Shown: piece by piece, positions 31,488 to 43,905 of the stretch
Numbering within the stretch: position 1 is the first letter of the stretch
Layout: each line of letters begins with the position of its first letter
Assembly: GCA_963971305.1 (NCBI GenBank)
Contig: OZ020307.1
Location: 10,429,501-10,493,500 of the forward strand
Source of the DNA: Arcuatula senhousia
Lineage: Eukaryota; Mollusca; Bivalvia; Mytilida; Mytilidae
Length of the DNA: 64,000 bases
Reading direction: 5' to 3'
The notes under the pieces: model-generated
Told to the model about the DNA's origin: nothing
Seen by the model: the letters and a program-made list of their open reading frames with translations, nothing else
The model's database searches: none
Program-made: the position numbers and the translations under genes

Positions 31488-32198
31488 CTGTCAAAAGATA
31501 AAAATATTTACATCCAGAATTTAATAAATAAAACTAAAATATGCCTGTAATCTGTATGTCCCCAAGGCTCAAGCTTAAAAATCTGTCATTTAACTATCTC
31601 CATTGAGAAATAATGTAAGATCCACTTGAAACAACGTAAGTAGCTATATTTCAAGTACTTAATCAAGTTATATAGTCTTTTTGAATATGAATTATATGTC
31701 AAAACACATTATTGTATACCCTATATCTTATACCCTACATTATGTATATCGTATGACCTACATCACATGGCCTACATGTATATCACACTCCTATCACGAT
31801 AAACACAATGTTGCTATGAAATATATGTTAAAATGAATATAAAGTGGCTAAATATGTACCACATGCTGAATAAACCCTTGACAGATATCACCTTTTGTGT
31901 CAATGGCCCCTAGGGTGATGTAGCGGTCTCATTTTTTTTATAGCATGGTGGTACAGATTTGGACATGTAATAGCGAACAAAGCTGGTAGCAGGCAGGTAG
32001 TGCCTGCATGAGCAGAGAGCTCTATGGCATGTTCCCACGACAAATTTGCCTTATGCTGATATTGATTTTTCATGGTCCAGAAAGTAAAATGGGCAGCATG
32101 ATTTTTTTATAATACTCTTCAAACAATATTTTTGTTTTTTAAAAAGTATTAGAATTTTATTTTATAGCAACCTAATTTATTTGTGTGTATCATTTATT
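31488..32198. other. intron/intergenic, no recognised feature
   Basis: This would be caspase intron sequence if upstream exons exist. I searched both strands by eye for QACxG or HG-containing p20 exons and saw none. Confidence 0.35.
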
Positions 32199-32534
32199 TG
32201 AGGGTGTGGATGGGGTTTACAGAATAGAGAATAAAGTCCAAAAAAGTAACAGATAAAGAATAATGACCCAAAAAACTAAAGAATAGAGAATAATGACCCT
32301 TACAGAATAAAGAATAATGTGAAAAATGGCAAAAACCTTTACAGAATAGAGAATAAAGGGCAAAAACCTTGATAGAATAGAGAATAAAGGGAAAAAACCT
32401 TTATAGAATAGAGAATAAAAGGCAAAAACCTTTATAGAATAGAGAATAAAGGGCAAGAACCTTTATAGAATAGAGAATAAAGGGCACAAAATTTACAGAA
32501 TACAGAATTGAGGACATCCCCATCCACACCCTCA
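32199..32534. repeat. ~32 bp minisatellite bracketed by 17 bp inverted repeats
   Basis: About nine units of the type AGAATAGAGAATAAAGGGCA AAAACCTTTAT are framed by TGAGGGTGTGGATGGGG (32199-32215) and its perfect reverse complement (32518-32534). A minus-strand open frame here (32217-32456) is a product of the repeat. Confidence 0.8.
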
Positions 32535-33780
32535 TTTACGTACATTGCATTTCATTTAAAGTCAATATTGTCAACATCATTATTTAAAATTTGGAGAGAA
32601 ATGTCATGCGCTCATAAGTGCCATTTGCCAAAAAATAAATTTAGAGTATTTGAAAGAAGTTTTTATGATTATCAAGTTTAAACATATTTTTGTTTTTCTT
32701 TTCCTTTTTTCCTTTCAAATAAAGTTCAATGAAAAAGTATGCTGTGATTGCAGCTAGGCAATGCTTAAATATATTATTCAGTATGTATCGTATCAATAGG
32801 TTAACCATTTAATTGATTGGAGGATCATATGATTAACCAGTTAGTATATTTTTGAACAGTTTGAAATCCCTAATTATAATAATAGTTTATTAGCAGAAGC
32901 AACATATAGCTTAAAGGCATATACAAAATAAGTTAAATACAACATAAACTAACAGTGCTAACAATCAAATACAATTAATGTAAAAAAAATCATCGCGACT
33001 CAAAATTTTTCCTAAATTAAAGATATCATTATAATTTTCATATTACAAGGGTATATACAATAGACAATAGACAATATTTATTAGTTTTAACACATTTACA
33101 ATAAATGGTTATAAAACAAATTCATAACAAACGAAAAGTTAAATAAAATATACTGTTAATAATACAGATTTCACACATAGTAAATTTAAACCTATTGTTT
33201 CATGTTTCTGGAGTGCTGGTGACAGCTTGACATTTATTAATACATTCAATTAAAAATTTAAGCAAAGTCAGAGATTTACTATTAAAAACAAAAAAAAAGT
33301 TGTTTTTTGTTATCGATGTTATGTTTATGTTCAGTTTTTATTTTTATTTTCATGAGGAATTCTTGTCTGAAATTTATACATTGTACCAGACTTGCAAATT
33401 AAAGGTTTGTGTTTTAGTGTTAGCTGTGTTTCTAATCTGTACAACAATAATTAATTAATTCCAAATATATCTACATTGATGTTAGAACTGGTTTAAATCA
33501 AACATTAGACGACTAATGAAATCCTTTACAATGACTATGGTGAATACAGATCTGAATATTCAGCAAATGAAATGAACTTTGATGCTAAAATGATCATCAG
33601 GATGCTTTCAAAAATCAAATATATTTAAACAATTTAAAAGTTTTTGTATAATTGTATAATGAATTATTCAAAATTCTTTTCTATTAAAAACAGATTATAA
33701 TGTTAAAGCGGTAATTTTCGCTTACCTTGTGGTCAAAATACACCTAGCATGAATAATTCATTGTTTGAGCATCCATGAAA
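32535..33780. other. AT-rich, no recognised gene
   Basis: Nothing recognisable on either strand. ACAATAGACAATAGACAATA near 33057-33076 is a short local repeat. Confidence 0.35.
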
Positions 33781-33880
33781 NNNNNNNNNNNNNNNNNNNN
33801 NNNNNNNNNNNNNNNNNNNNNNNNNNNNNNNNNNNNNNNNNNNNNNNNNNNNNNNNNNNNNNNNNNNNNNNNNNNNNNNN
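33781..33880. other. assembly gap, 100 N
   Basis: Exactly one hundred N, a conventional scaffold gap of unknown true length. Order and continuity across it are not assured, which matters for the missing 5' half of the caspase. Confidence 0.99.
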
Positions 33881-35690
33881 GGGAAGGGGACACTTTAAAA
33901 CTCATCATAATAAATCTGTGTGCCAAATTTGAAATAATCCCCTTCAGTAGAAGCCAGGAAATCTTTTAAATAAAAAAATTGTCTGTTTTTTGACCCTTTA
34001 GAAAGTCTAAGTTGGCTCGGAAAACAGAGAGTTGATGGCAGGAGCTGAGAAGGTGATTACAATATATAGCCCTATCCCTTTAACCAACATGTTCCAACCT
34101 AGTCCAAATAATTAGGATGTCTTGTATAAAGGCTTTTATATGATTTTTGTTGTAACCCTTCCTGCCTTTACTGTTGGTAATATTTAGACTAGGTAAGTGA
34201 ATTGGGATGTGTACTTGTACAGGGATTAATTAAAACTACTAGTTTTCTTATTTCCAGACTTGTACTACTGATAGCCTTTTGCTTTTCATGAGGCCGATTT
34301 TGGACTGAAATCCATAGGAATCTCCATACAACGTATTTTCAACGTTGCATGTATACTTTGCAATACAGGGTATATGGGGTTTCAGTGGAAAGAGCAATCC
34401 TTGCCCGCCATTTGGTAGTATTTTGACTACTCTGGGACTTTTGAGTCGGGGGTGCCACGAAGTTAGGTACAGTTGACCAAAATTCCCAGACGAAATCCTG
34501 AAAATTTAGTGCATTTTTACCGGCAATGTCAATTTCAATCGCATTTCCGGGAGCTAATACTTATGATATAGGTATAAACTGTATATATCTTTCAAGTAGA
34601 AGTTCCAGAGGACCTAAAATCACATGATTCAGTGAGGTCCATGTATTCGATCCTATTTTTATTCAATGGGGGGAAAAAAGTTCACACAAAAAAATGTTAA
34701 AAATGAGCATAATGCGGTGCCGTGGGTGCCACAACCACTGGGAAGTGTGAATTCAGAGTAACAACTTGCTGTATCAAAAGTCCAGTGTCCATATTATACA
34801 AATATAAAAACATAATGGAGTTTCGTGCAATAGTTTTCTTTTCAGGGGGAAGCACTTTGCGGTATTTCATGAATTTATGTGAAAAAATCAAGTACATTTT
34901 GCTGAAAATTCGAGACTTTCTACGTAAGAAGAATTTCTGGACAACACTGACAAACCCTGTGTGGAATTGTTTCATGTGTCAAAAGATACATATGTGCCAA
35001 GAACACAGACCAAAAATCAGAGCTTTATAGCGATTCAATCGGTCGTACTAGCCTTTCAAAGTTCAGTGCCACCTGGTGCCGTCTAAAATTTTGCTGATTT
35101 TTGTAAATTACGACCACACCTGCTTTAGCCCAACACCCCTAGCATCTGTTTGAGTGACCCTACTGCCTAAATATTTCATGGGTGCATAGAAGCAATACAC
35201 ATGCATGATATTTTATACAGAAATTCTTTTTTTTTTTTAATCTCAGAAGACCGATCTTCACTTTTGCCATTCATGCCATTATGGCTGCGGTTATCGTATA
35301 TATGTGATTTTCCACATTTTTGAATAATATTGAATTTACAGATATGAAATTGGTATTGTCTGAACAAGAAAAAATTTCTGAACAAGATTATACAAAAACG
35401 TTGAATCTAGGGGGGTCCAGGGTCAAAATATAGGATCCCAAAGTTGGCCGACGCTGATTACAGAAAAACGTATTTTTTGCGTTTTTAGAGCCTGCCCCTG
35501 CAGAAACCATACGTAGTAGGGCAGATTTTTTGCTTTTTTCTGAAAAGGGCACCACATTGACTAGATACATGTAACAAATCAAAGTCTGGCTACTTTAATT
35601 AAATTTGGTGTGAAAGCCCTACTTAAGCTGAACAAAAAATTTGCTAAACTAAGGAAAAGAAAAAAAAGAGAATTAAAGACAATATTTTGA
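33881..35690. other. unclassified, mostly non-coding
   Basis: The 34250-35590 stretch has a slightly higher GC content and recurring GGTGCC motifs (GGGGGTGCCACGAAG, GGTGCCGTGGGTGCCAC, CACCTGGTGCCGTC). The longest frames (34722-35030 plus, 34697-34975 minus) resemble no protein I know. It could be a repeat consensus fragment; I call no gene. Confidence 0.35.
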
Positions 35691-38600
35691 GTCAACTAAC
35701 TAACCTAGAATCAGAAAATCAACCTTGTAAATGAACTTCGCTATGAGAACAGTCAAAAAAATTGTAATAATAATATAGATGGTGACACCTGGTTTAGATA
35801 TTTCTCTAAGCTATCATCTGTCTCTGATAATAACACTTTTAAATTAAAATTAAATGAGCTAAAAAATAAATTAGAACTATTAGAAAACAGCAAATTGGTT
35901 TTAATGAACTTGATTTTAAAATTTCATCTGCTGAACTACAAAAAGCATAAATTGGTCAACTAAAATCTGGAAAAAGCCCTGGTCTGGATAATGTTACAAA
36001 TGAAATGCTTAAAGTTTCACAAAGCTATATGAATAATAGTATCTTAAAACTTTTTAATGCTGTTCTTGTAGCTGGTATCTATCCAAGTAAATGGTCTGAA
36101 AGCTATATAGCCCTTTTTAAAAAGTCATCCGGAATTCCGATTTCGATTCTCTTATTTTTATTTTTGCAAGAGTAGTTTCCCTTTTAGGGTCGGCCACGTG
36201 ATGTGAACAATGTTGAGCTGAGGAAATCATCAATTTATCCCTATCAGTTTTTGGCGTAATTTCAACTCCCCTATTCAAATAAACTGGTTAAGAGTGAAGT
36301 CTTAGATGTCAACGTAAGTTTTAGAAGTTAATAACTTTGGGAGGCATATTTAAAATATTTTAACAAGTTGACGATTTTGGTTGATTTCAATGGGTTTTTA
36401 ATGACGAGGCCTACCCGGAAGTCGTTAACCTGTAGTTAAAATTAAAAAGATTTCCCGGGTCTGCACGTCCGGAAAATAGTTTCTAAAAAAGACTATAAAC
36501 CCCAATATTCAATCTGATAACCCCAGAAACCCTGAAAATTACAGGGGTATTGCAATTAATAATAGCATCAGCAAGTTATTTAATATAATTCTCCATAACA
36601 GGCTTGATAAATATTTAACTGATAATAATATCATTAATAAAACTCAAATTGGGTTTTCAAAACGAGCCTGCACAGTAGATCACATATTTGTACTTAACTG
36701 TCTAATTGAAAAGTATGTCAAAACTGGTAAAGGTAAATTATATGTATGCTTTGTAGATTTCCGCAAAGCCTTTGATAAGGTCATACACACTGGTTTAATG
36801 TATAAATTGTTACATGTTACTCATAATGCTATTTTCTATCAAATATTGAAATCTATGTATAGTAATGATAAACTATGTGTTAAAGTAGATGATAAAATGA
36901 CCAACTTTTTTAAATATGATGTTGGTGTGAGACAGGGTGATGTATTGAGTCCCACATTGTTCAAATTATTTGTTAATGACTTACCAGATGCATTGTCTAA
37001 TATTCCAGATAATGCCAATCTAGATAATGAAAAGATACCATGACTTCTATATGCAGATGACCTAATTTTAATATCTGACTCGAAAGAAGGTCTTCAGAAG
37101 AGACTTGACACTCTGTATAAATACTGTCAAGATTGGTGCATGGAAATAAATGTAAAGAAAACAAAGATAATTATTTTCAATAGAAATGGACGACTCCTTA
37201 AGGAAGATTTTAAAATAGGGAATAACCCCATAGAATGCGTAAAACAATATAAATATCTTGGGATTGTTATCCAAAACACAGGAAACTTTAATGAGGCTAA
37301 AAAACAATTATTCCAAAAAGGTTTAAAAGCTTCTTTTAAACTGTATAAAGACATGAAGTCATCAACCCCCCCTATTAAAACCCTTTTACATGTATTTGAC
37401 CATTGCATACAGCCTATTATTACATATGGATGTGAAATTTGGACCACTATTAATATTACTCCCAAGAAGAAGAGATTATCATTGCATGATATTTTTAAAG
37501 ATTGGGAATTTGAAAAACTAAATTTAAAATTTTGTAAATTTGTACTTGGGGTTTCCAAAAAGTGCACAAATATAGCACTCCTGTCTGAACTATAGTCCAT
37601 TTGAGTTCTATAAATCAACGAAAATTCTTTTAATTTTTTTTGTCTATCAAATAAAATTTGTTTTTTAAACACAAATAAACTTTTTATTAGTATACGAACT
37701 CTGATAACAAAAACCAAGATGTTATCTTCTAAAACAAAAAAGTTTTCCATATGGTCTAATGCTAAATATTTCACAAATTTTAATAATACCTAAAATCGTG
37801 TGTTTATCTGACGGAACAGCCAGGTGTTGGGCCCACCTGAACATAATTGAAAGGACTAACAATAGGAGATTAGATGACCAATTAGCTCCACAAAGGATTT
37901 TTAAAGGTATACGGAGCAAATGCTGTTCCTGGTCACTAAGTTGTACTCATGGATTTCTATGAATTTTTGGTCCATTTTTACAATTAAGGTCTATGGAAAA
38001 CATTTTTATTAATCATGCAAAAATTTTGAAATTTTTTGCATGAGTTCATATGCCATTAAAGTCATGACATACTAAAATAGTTAAAATATTTTGCAAGACA
38101 TAAATTTACAAGCCATTATTCGTTGATTTATAAAACTCAAACGGACTATAGGTAGATACCCCTTATATATTAGTGCCTTAACACATTTCTTTATGTATTG
38201 GCACAGACTTGAGAATTCCTCAACAGATTTATTACAAAAAGCCTACAATGAGATGAAAACTATAAGAAGCACAGCTCCATCTGGTTGTAATAACCTATGG
38301 CTGTCCAATATTCTTTTCTTCAGTGAAAAACTGGGAATTGATTTAAATATTTGTAAGAATTATGGAAAAAATAAATTCAAAAAAATGTTAAAAAAACTAC
38401 TTAAAACTAATTTTCAAAATATATGGGGAACAATCAGAGATGAATATCAGCAAAAACAAGGGAAACTTGATACATATTTTTCTTTCAAAACAACCTTTAT
38501 TTATGAAAACTATCTAGACTTGATAAAGACACACAAAAGACAGTTGTTAACAAAATATAGACTTAGTAATCATTGTTTAAGAATTGAAACTGGAAGACAT

Positions 38601-38870
38601 GAGCGTGTTGTCAATGCATCTGGTAAATCAGAACATCTACCAAGACAAGATAGGCTATGCTTATTTTGTAATTAAAATTTAGTTGAAAATGAAACACACT
38701 TCCTTCTGGAATGTCCTCTTTACGAAAACATTAGAAAAGATATTATCAATTACACCAAAAATTATCCAAATTTATTAAATATTGATAAAGAACAATTATT
38801 TATATGGATTATGAATAATGAAAACTGCTATTTTTTATCTTTAGTATGTGATTACATTGAGGAGGCTTTG
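35690..38870 (+). pseudogene. 5'-truncated LINE ORF2 with RT, broken, carrying two insertions
   Basis: Recognisable in order: WFRYFSKLSS, QLKSGKSPGLDNVTNEML (about 35960), WSESYIALFKK (about 36095-36125), then an insertion. It resumes with NPENYRGIAI, NRLDKYLTDN, VCFVDFRKAFDKV, VGVRQGDVLSPTLF. A TGA at 37041-37043 lies just four codons before the catalytic YADD (37050-37063). Then come MEINVKKTKIIIF, QYKYLGIVIQ, KSSTPPIKTLLHVFDHCI and YGCEIW. A mariner-type MITE interrupts it at 37593. It then continues as MYWHRLENS, RLSNHCLRIETGRHER, LPRQDRLCLFC and ENETHFLLECPLYENIR to near 38870. The first insertion (about 36127-36487) has no clear ends. Confidence 0.85.
37593..38148. mobile_element. mariner-type MITE, 556 bp, TA duplication
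   Basis: The ends TAGTCCATTTGAGTTCTATA and, inverted, TAGTCCGTTTGAGTTTTATA pair over 30 bp with two mismatches. TA is present on both sides (37591-37592 and 38149-38150). Removing the element with one TA restores the LINE reading frame (ALLSEL followed by GRYPLYIS). TA duplication is the signature of Tc1/mariner elements. There is no ORF for a transposase. Confidence 0.88.
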
Positions 38871-40040
38871 AAACCAGGGATCGCGCTGGGCTTCGCCAAT
38901 GTCGCAAATTGCTATTTTTTTTTCTTGCTGGCGACAAAAAACAGCTGCTGGCGATTTTTCTGGCGCCTAAGTAAGTTTTATCATTTTCGACCGGAAATTG
39001 AATACACATCGCCAGTATTGATCAATATGTCAACAGGTAAGTTATCGTGTGTGACCACGTGTCGCCACGGATGAGCAGGTAGATAATTGAATAGGTAACG
39101 GTAGATCACAGTAGGTTCAAGAAAAGGATTAACGACTAATTAGAAATTATGTTCTGTCAATAAAACATTACAAGCTAGCTAATTAATAGTTGTTTGTTTT
39201 AAATCATGCTGATAAGGTTCAAATTTCTAATGAACACCTGAATGACTTTTTGTGGGATTGCTCACTAATTTAGCCAAAAGAGGAGGAACTGGTAAAAAAA
39301 CTGGTTCCAACATGCTAATGAACAAAGAAAGTAATTTCTTTATTTCTGTTCAAGATTGATTTTTTATTGGTTGGAAACGTTGATGGTTGGTTTATTTGTC
39401 AGTTGCAAATGATTTTTACCCTATATGTTGAATAATTACAGAAGAATCGTTGATAGAAAATGCCGTTCCCTTTTTACCATGTGTGAATGACGTCGTTTTC
39501 CTCCCCGTGACCCCTGATGACCTCGTCTAAATGACGAGTCAAATCCGGAACGGATATATTGTGCAACCCTAGTATTAAAGTCATTCCGCCGAAACTACTG
39601 AATCGACAGGGAAAGCCAGTGCCACTGAAGGTAAATTTTATGTTTTGGCTGACTGACATCGTTAGAACGGGGTCTCATCCTGTATAATACAAAAATGAAA
39701 AAAAGCAAATTTCCCGTCTTCCCATTGAAATAATCCCCCCTTTTCGGCTGCTGACCCGTAAAGCTGACAGAAAGGTACCGATGGACTCGCTGGAAGTACT
39801 TGTCATCCTTGTGAAAGAACACTGAATTACATATTTAAAAAAAATAATGTGAAATCGTCTTTTAATATATTAAATCATCGTGGCATGCTGCATTATGCCC
39901 TCCGTTCAGAAAATTAAAATGAAAGAATTAGAAATTTTCAGGCATAAGAAGTACCGCCGGTCCGGGTGTCCGTGCGTAACACGTTTTTGTAACTTTTCTA
40001 ATAAATTCTTAGAAAATGCGGTGTCCTATAGTGTTCGCCT
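38871..40040. other. no recognised gene; CpG-containing segment near 39.46-39.63 kb
   Basis: It is mostly AT-rich. The stretch 39460-39630 is richer in CpG, contains TGACGTCG (about 39488) and ends in a donor-like GAAG|GTAAAT at 39626-39631. It might be a promoter with a non-coding first exon of a plus-strand gene, but nothing ties it to piwi directly. Confidence 0.3.
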
Positions 40041-40260
40041 TGTAGGTTTGTCTGTGTCTGTCCGTCCAAAACCACATTTCGTGTGAACACTAGAACTAAA
40101 AAAAAACTATATGAAGTAGGAATCGCCTTCGTCGGTTTGTCTGTCTGTCCGTCCAGGTAAACCCTTAACTAAAATAAATTATATGAAGTAGGGATTACCT
40201 TGTCGGTTTGTCTGCCTGTCCGTCCAGGACCACAATTTTGTGTGAACACTAAAACTTCAA
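40041..40260 (+). repeat. tandem GTCYGTCC repeat, ~80-90 bp units
   Basis: Three units contain GGTTTGTCTGTCTGTCCGTCC and CTATATGAAGTAGGGATT or its variants. Related in motif to the heads of the tandem-core elements. Confidence 0.6.
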
Positions 40261-40314
40261 AAAAACTTTACCATTAATTTGAAGATTCGCACAGCCAATT
40301 TTACGAATCCGTTT

Positions 40315-40606
40315 AGCACAGTGATGTGATTCATACATGCATGAAGCACAGTGATGTGATCCATGCATGCATGAAGCACAGTGATGTGATTCATACATGC
40401 ATGAAGCACAGTGGTGTGATCCATACATGCATGAAGCACAGTGATGTGATCCATACATGCATGAAGCACAGTGGTGTGATCCATACATGCATGAAGCACA
40501 GTTGTGTGATCTATACGTGCATGAAGCGCATTGCTGTGATCTATAAATGCATGAAGCACAGTGATGTGATTTATACCTGCATGAAGCACAGTGGTGTAAT
40601 TCAAGA
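40315..40606. repeat. 30 bp minisatellite, ~9.5 copies
   Basis: The unit GCACAGTGATGTGATCCATA CATGCATGAA (30 bp) is exactly in register through the array. Because 30 is a multiple of three, frames on both strands stay open (40249-40635 minus, 40326-40637 plus); these are artefacts rather than genes. Confidence 0.92.
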
Positions 40607-40793
40607 TTTAGTTGTTGTTGATAAAATATATGCATAAATCACAGTCCACACTAGTGTGATTAAAGACTGTGGGCTTTAGATCGTTTTCCAAAATATTTGG
40701 CAAACTCCAATTTCAAAAAATATCTTGTTTTTTATGTTATGCCCTTAATGGGCCCTTTAATTTGGTAATAAAAACATTCTAATTCTAATGAAT

Positions 40794-41955
40794 GATGAGT
40801 CTTGAATAGACGAAACGCGCGTCAGGCGTAGCAAAATTTATTGTCTGGAACTTTGTTGTCATTTGTATTTCGACAGACGTGAAGGTTAGCACTGCTGGTG
40901 GAGTTTTAATTCCCCAAGGTTAGCCTGCTCCGGCACCAACACTTTTGAGTTGGAGAATACATCAAAGCTTTAAATTATCCGTATAAATTTCAAAATTGTC
41001 TAAACCCTAAGGTTCTTCCTACTCCAGACATAGGTTGAATATCTTAGTAATAATTTGGTTCCCCAGTTTGGTATTTTTGGTTATACTGTTCTATGCTCTT
41101 CATATTCATACAGTGTTTGGCATTTTCAATATTTTTGGTAGAGCGCCTCTGATGAGGATTGAATAGACGAAACGCGCGTCAGGCGTAGCAAAATTTATTG
41201 TCTGGAACTTTGTTGTCATTTGTATTTCGAACACACGTTAGGTGAAGGTTAGCACTGCTGGTGGAGTTTTAATTCCCCGAGGTTAGCCTGCTCCGGCACC
41301 AACACTTTTGAGTTGGAGAATACATCAAAGCTTTAAATTATCCGTATAAATTTCAAAATTGTCTAAACCCTAAGGTTCTTCCTACTCCAGACATAGGTTG
41401 AATATCTTAGTAATAATTTGGTTCCCCAGTTTGGTATTTTTGGTTATACTGTTCTATGCTCTTCATATTCATACAGTGTTTGGCATTTTCAATATTTTTG
41501 GTAGAGCGCCTCTGATGAGGATTGAATAGACGAAACGCGCGTCAGGCGTAGCAAAATTTATTGTCTGGAACTTTGTTGTCATTTGTATTTCGAACACACG
41601 TTAGGTGAAGGTTAGCACTGCTGGTGGAGTTTTAATTCCCCGAGGTTAGCCTGCTCCGGCACCAACACTTTTGAGTTGGAGAATACATCAAAGCTTTAAA
41701 TTATCCGTATAAATTTCAAAATTGTCTAAACCCTAAGGTTCTTCCTACTCCAGACATAGGTTGAATATCTTAGTAATAATTTGGTTCCCCAGTTTGGTAT
41801 TTTTGGTTATACTGTTCTATGCTCTTCATATTCATACAGTGTTTGGCATTTTCAATATTTTTGGTAGAGCGCCTCTGATGAGGATTGAATAGACGAAACG
41901 TGCGTCAGGCGTAGCAAAATTTATTGTCTGGAACTTTGTTGTCATTTGTATTTCT
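40794..41955 (+). repeat. 363 bp satellite, three copies plus start of a fourth
   Basis: The marker GAATAGACGAAACGCGCGTC recurs at about 40803, 41159, 41522 and 41885; the last two spacings are exactly 363 bp and the copies are nearly identical. Each unit contains TTAGCACTGCTGGTGGAGTT and GGTTAGCCTGCTCCGGCACC. The same family is inverted in piwi intron 7. I know the GACGAAACGCGCGTC core as very common in mytilid genomes. Confidence 0.9.
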
Positions 41956-42684
41956 AACATTCTAATTCCTACTCCTGAATTTAAAATACTTTGATAATGA
42001 TTTTTTTAAAGAAAATGTTAACAAACTGGTTAAAACAATATATTTTCACGACAAGATCCTACCATGTATTGAACACTCAATTATTACATGAAGTGATCAT
42101 ACACCAGTTGATTTCCTGCTTTTCTTGTTCCTGGTTTCTGCGGGGCACATTTTTTATGGGGATTGAAATAAGTTTTCTATGCTAAATCAATAAATCATTT
42201 TTCTTCGAATTCACTGATTTTATTCAATTGTTAAAAATTATCCTTACTAATCAACATAGTTTAATTGTAATAATAAAGGTCTTAGGTCATTTTTTTTAGG
42301 TCTTTAGGTGATTTTTTTTATTCATGTCTATTGAGAAACTAGCACAGGTCGAAATAATCTGTTTTAGATATTCCAAGCACTTTGTTTTTAAATTACCAGA
42401 AAGAGAAAAAATGGCGAAATAAAATTCGGAAAATTAAGTTTATAACTGTAGTTAAAGGGTAAATCGCAGCTGTTTTATATGATTTTAACAAAAAATGACT
42501 TCACATTGATATAATTAATGTATTTTACTCAAGTTTCAAAGAAGAAATCCTGTTGAAAAGTCGAAAACCACACGTCTGCTGCGAAAAATATGAATCTAAA
42601 TTACAAATGTATACTGTTTCTGTAGGTATACTGGGCTGCACTTCAATACTGAACATAGTGCCCAGGGGGTTGATGCGGCTCTAG

Positions 42685-42985
42685 TCGTACTGTTTAAAGA
42701 TAAGATTTATTTAACGTTGGTCAATACACATCAATAATGTGTACACAGGTCAAACAATTAACATAAGCTCTGAAGAGCTTTTGACCAACGGCAAGATTAA
42801 CGCCCACGGAGTTCCCCCTTAAAGGAGTCGATAGTAGGAGCTGCAGTACACTTTTCACTTAGATTGTTCCAGTCTTTGATTGTCTGGAGTATAAACGAGT
42901 TCTTGTAAATGTCGGTGTTGCAGCTCTGTACTTGGAGTTTATTGGATGTTGTTGACCGTGTTCTTCCTTTGCACTTCACTTGGTT
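42685..42985 (-). pseudogene. LINE ORF2 C-terminal remnant
   Basis: The minus strand reads GRTRSTTSNKLQV, DIYKNSFILQTIKDWNNL and APTIDSFKGEL before the stop. This is the (S)FxxxTIxxWNxLP...APTxxxFK end found in many CR1/Jockey-like LINEs. The 3' side contains an AT-rich UTR. Confidence 0.6.
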
Positions 42986-43405
42986 ACTGTAGGGCCCCTA
43001 TGAAAATTTATTATTTGTACATTCTGATTAAGTTTAAACTAGCATGTATTCCAATTCGAAATGATATTTGTATTGAAGCCACCATAACCATGCTAAAAAA
43101 AAAGTTCTCGTCGTGTACAGGCACTTTTTCTGATATAATGCACAGGTATTTACTGAGGAAAAACATCCACACTATATTGGCTTTTTCATTTCAACACTAC
43201 ACTAATCAACTTCTCTTTATCAGAATTTGCAGGAATGTTTATGAATGCAGGCCTCAAAAGGCCCCTACATGTACATGTACAAAATGTATGTCCATCTCTG
43301 TTGTCTCATCTTTGTTGCCCTTCCATTGGTAACTTCTTGGGGTCCAGTTCTTTTTTGTGGTCATATTTGACGTCATGATTTTTTCAAAATTTGTCTAGTG
43401 TTATT
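42986..43405. other. no recognised gene
   Basis: An open frame at 42946-43332 has no recognisable protein; the sequence is low in complexity, with ACATGTACATGTAC near 43268. Confidence 0.35.
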
Positions 43406-43409
43406 TTTT

Positions 43410-43905
43410 AAAGGTTTAAGTTTTTGGACTGGATAATACTATCTGGTAGGCTGTTCCAAGGGTACGGTAGACTACTATGTTGGTGAAAGAGTGTGTAGAT
43501 TTAACCGTCAGAATCTTTTCTTCTATTTCATACTGTTCCCTCTTGTTCTTGTGTTTGTTTCCCCTTGCAAGCAGATTTTCAGTAACTTCTTTGTCATATA
43601 TTCCTTCAGTATCTTGATTGAATGACTCAATCATATCCCTACGTAGTATAATATACATAAGTGTTGGCATTTTTTAAAGTTTTTTCAATCTTGGATGGTA
43701 TTCTATATTTTTGAGTGAGGGGATGGTATCTCTCCCCTGCACATTATCTATAGTTCCTATATCTGCTATCTTATATGGGCTCCATACTGCTGCTGCATAT
43801 TCCAAATGTGGCCTAACTAGCGCTTGAAATAGGTATCTGAAACTTTTTTGGTCTAGATATGTTTAAGTTCTTCTTATTAGTCCCATAATACCATTTGCCT
43901 TGTTC
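43410..43905 (-). pseudogene. LINE ORF2 C-terminal region (second family)
   Basis: The minus strand, from about 43850 down, reads FQALVRPHLEYAAAVWSPYK, then IDNVQGRDTIPSLKNI and LRRDMIESFNQ, and later STHSFTNIVVYRTL. The block (L)FxxLVRPHLEYAxxVWxPxxxxxI...IENVQ is highly typical of LINE reverse transcriptases. There are frame breaks between blocks. Confidence 0.75.

Noticed and set aside
37140..37595. Independent 151-codon gene
   Set aside because: It is the continuation of the LINE reverse transcriptase after a stop codon, in the same frame as the upstream part.
40315..40606. CRISPR-like array
   Set aside because: Units are directly adjacent without unique spacers, and the genome is eukaryotic.
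40249..40637. Long open frames on both strands with CASCMYGSHH-type repeats
   Set aside because: They come from a 30 bp minisatellite whose length is divisible by three; all frames stay open together and no start, splice or family evidence exists.
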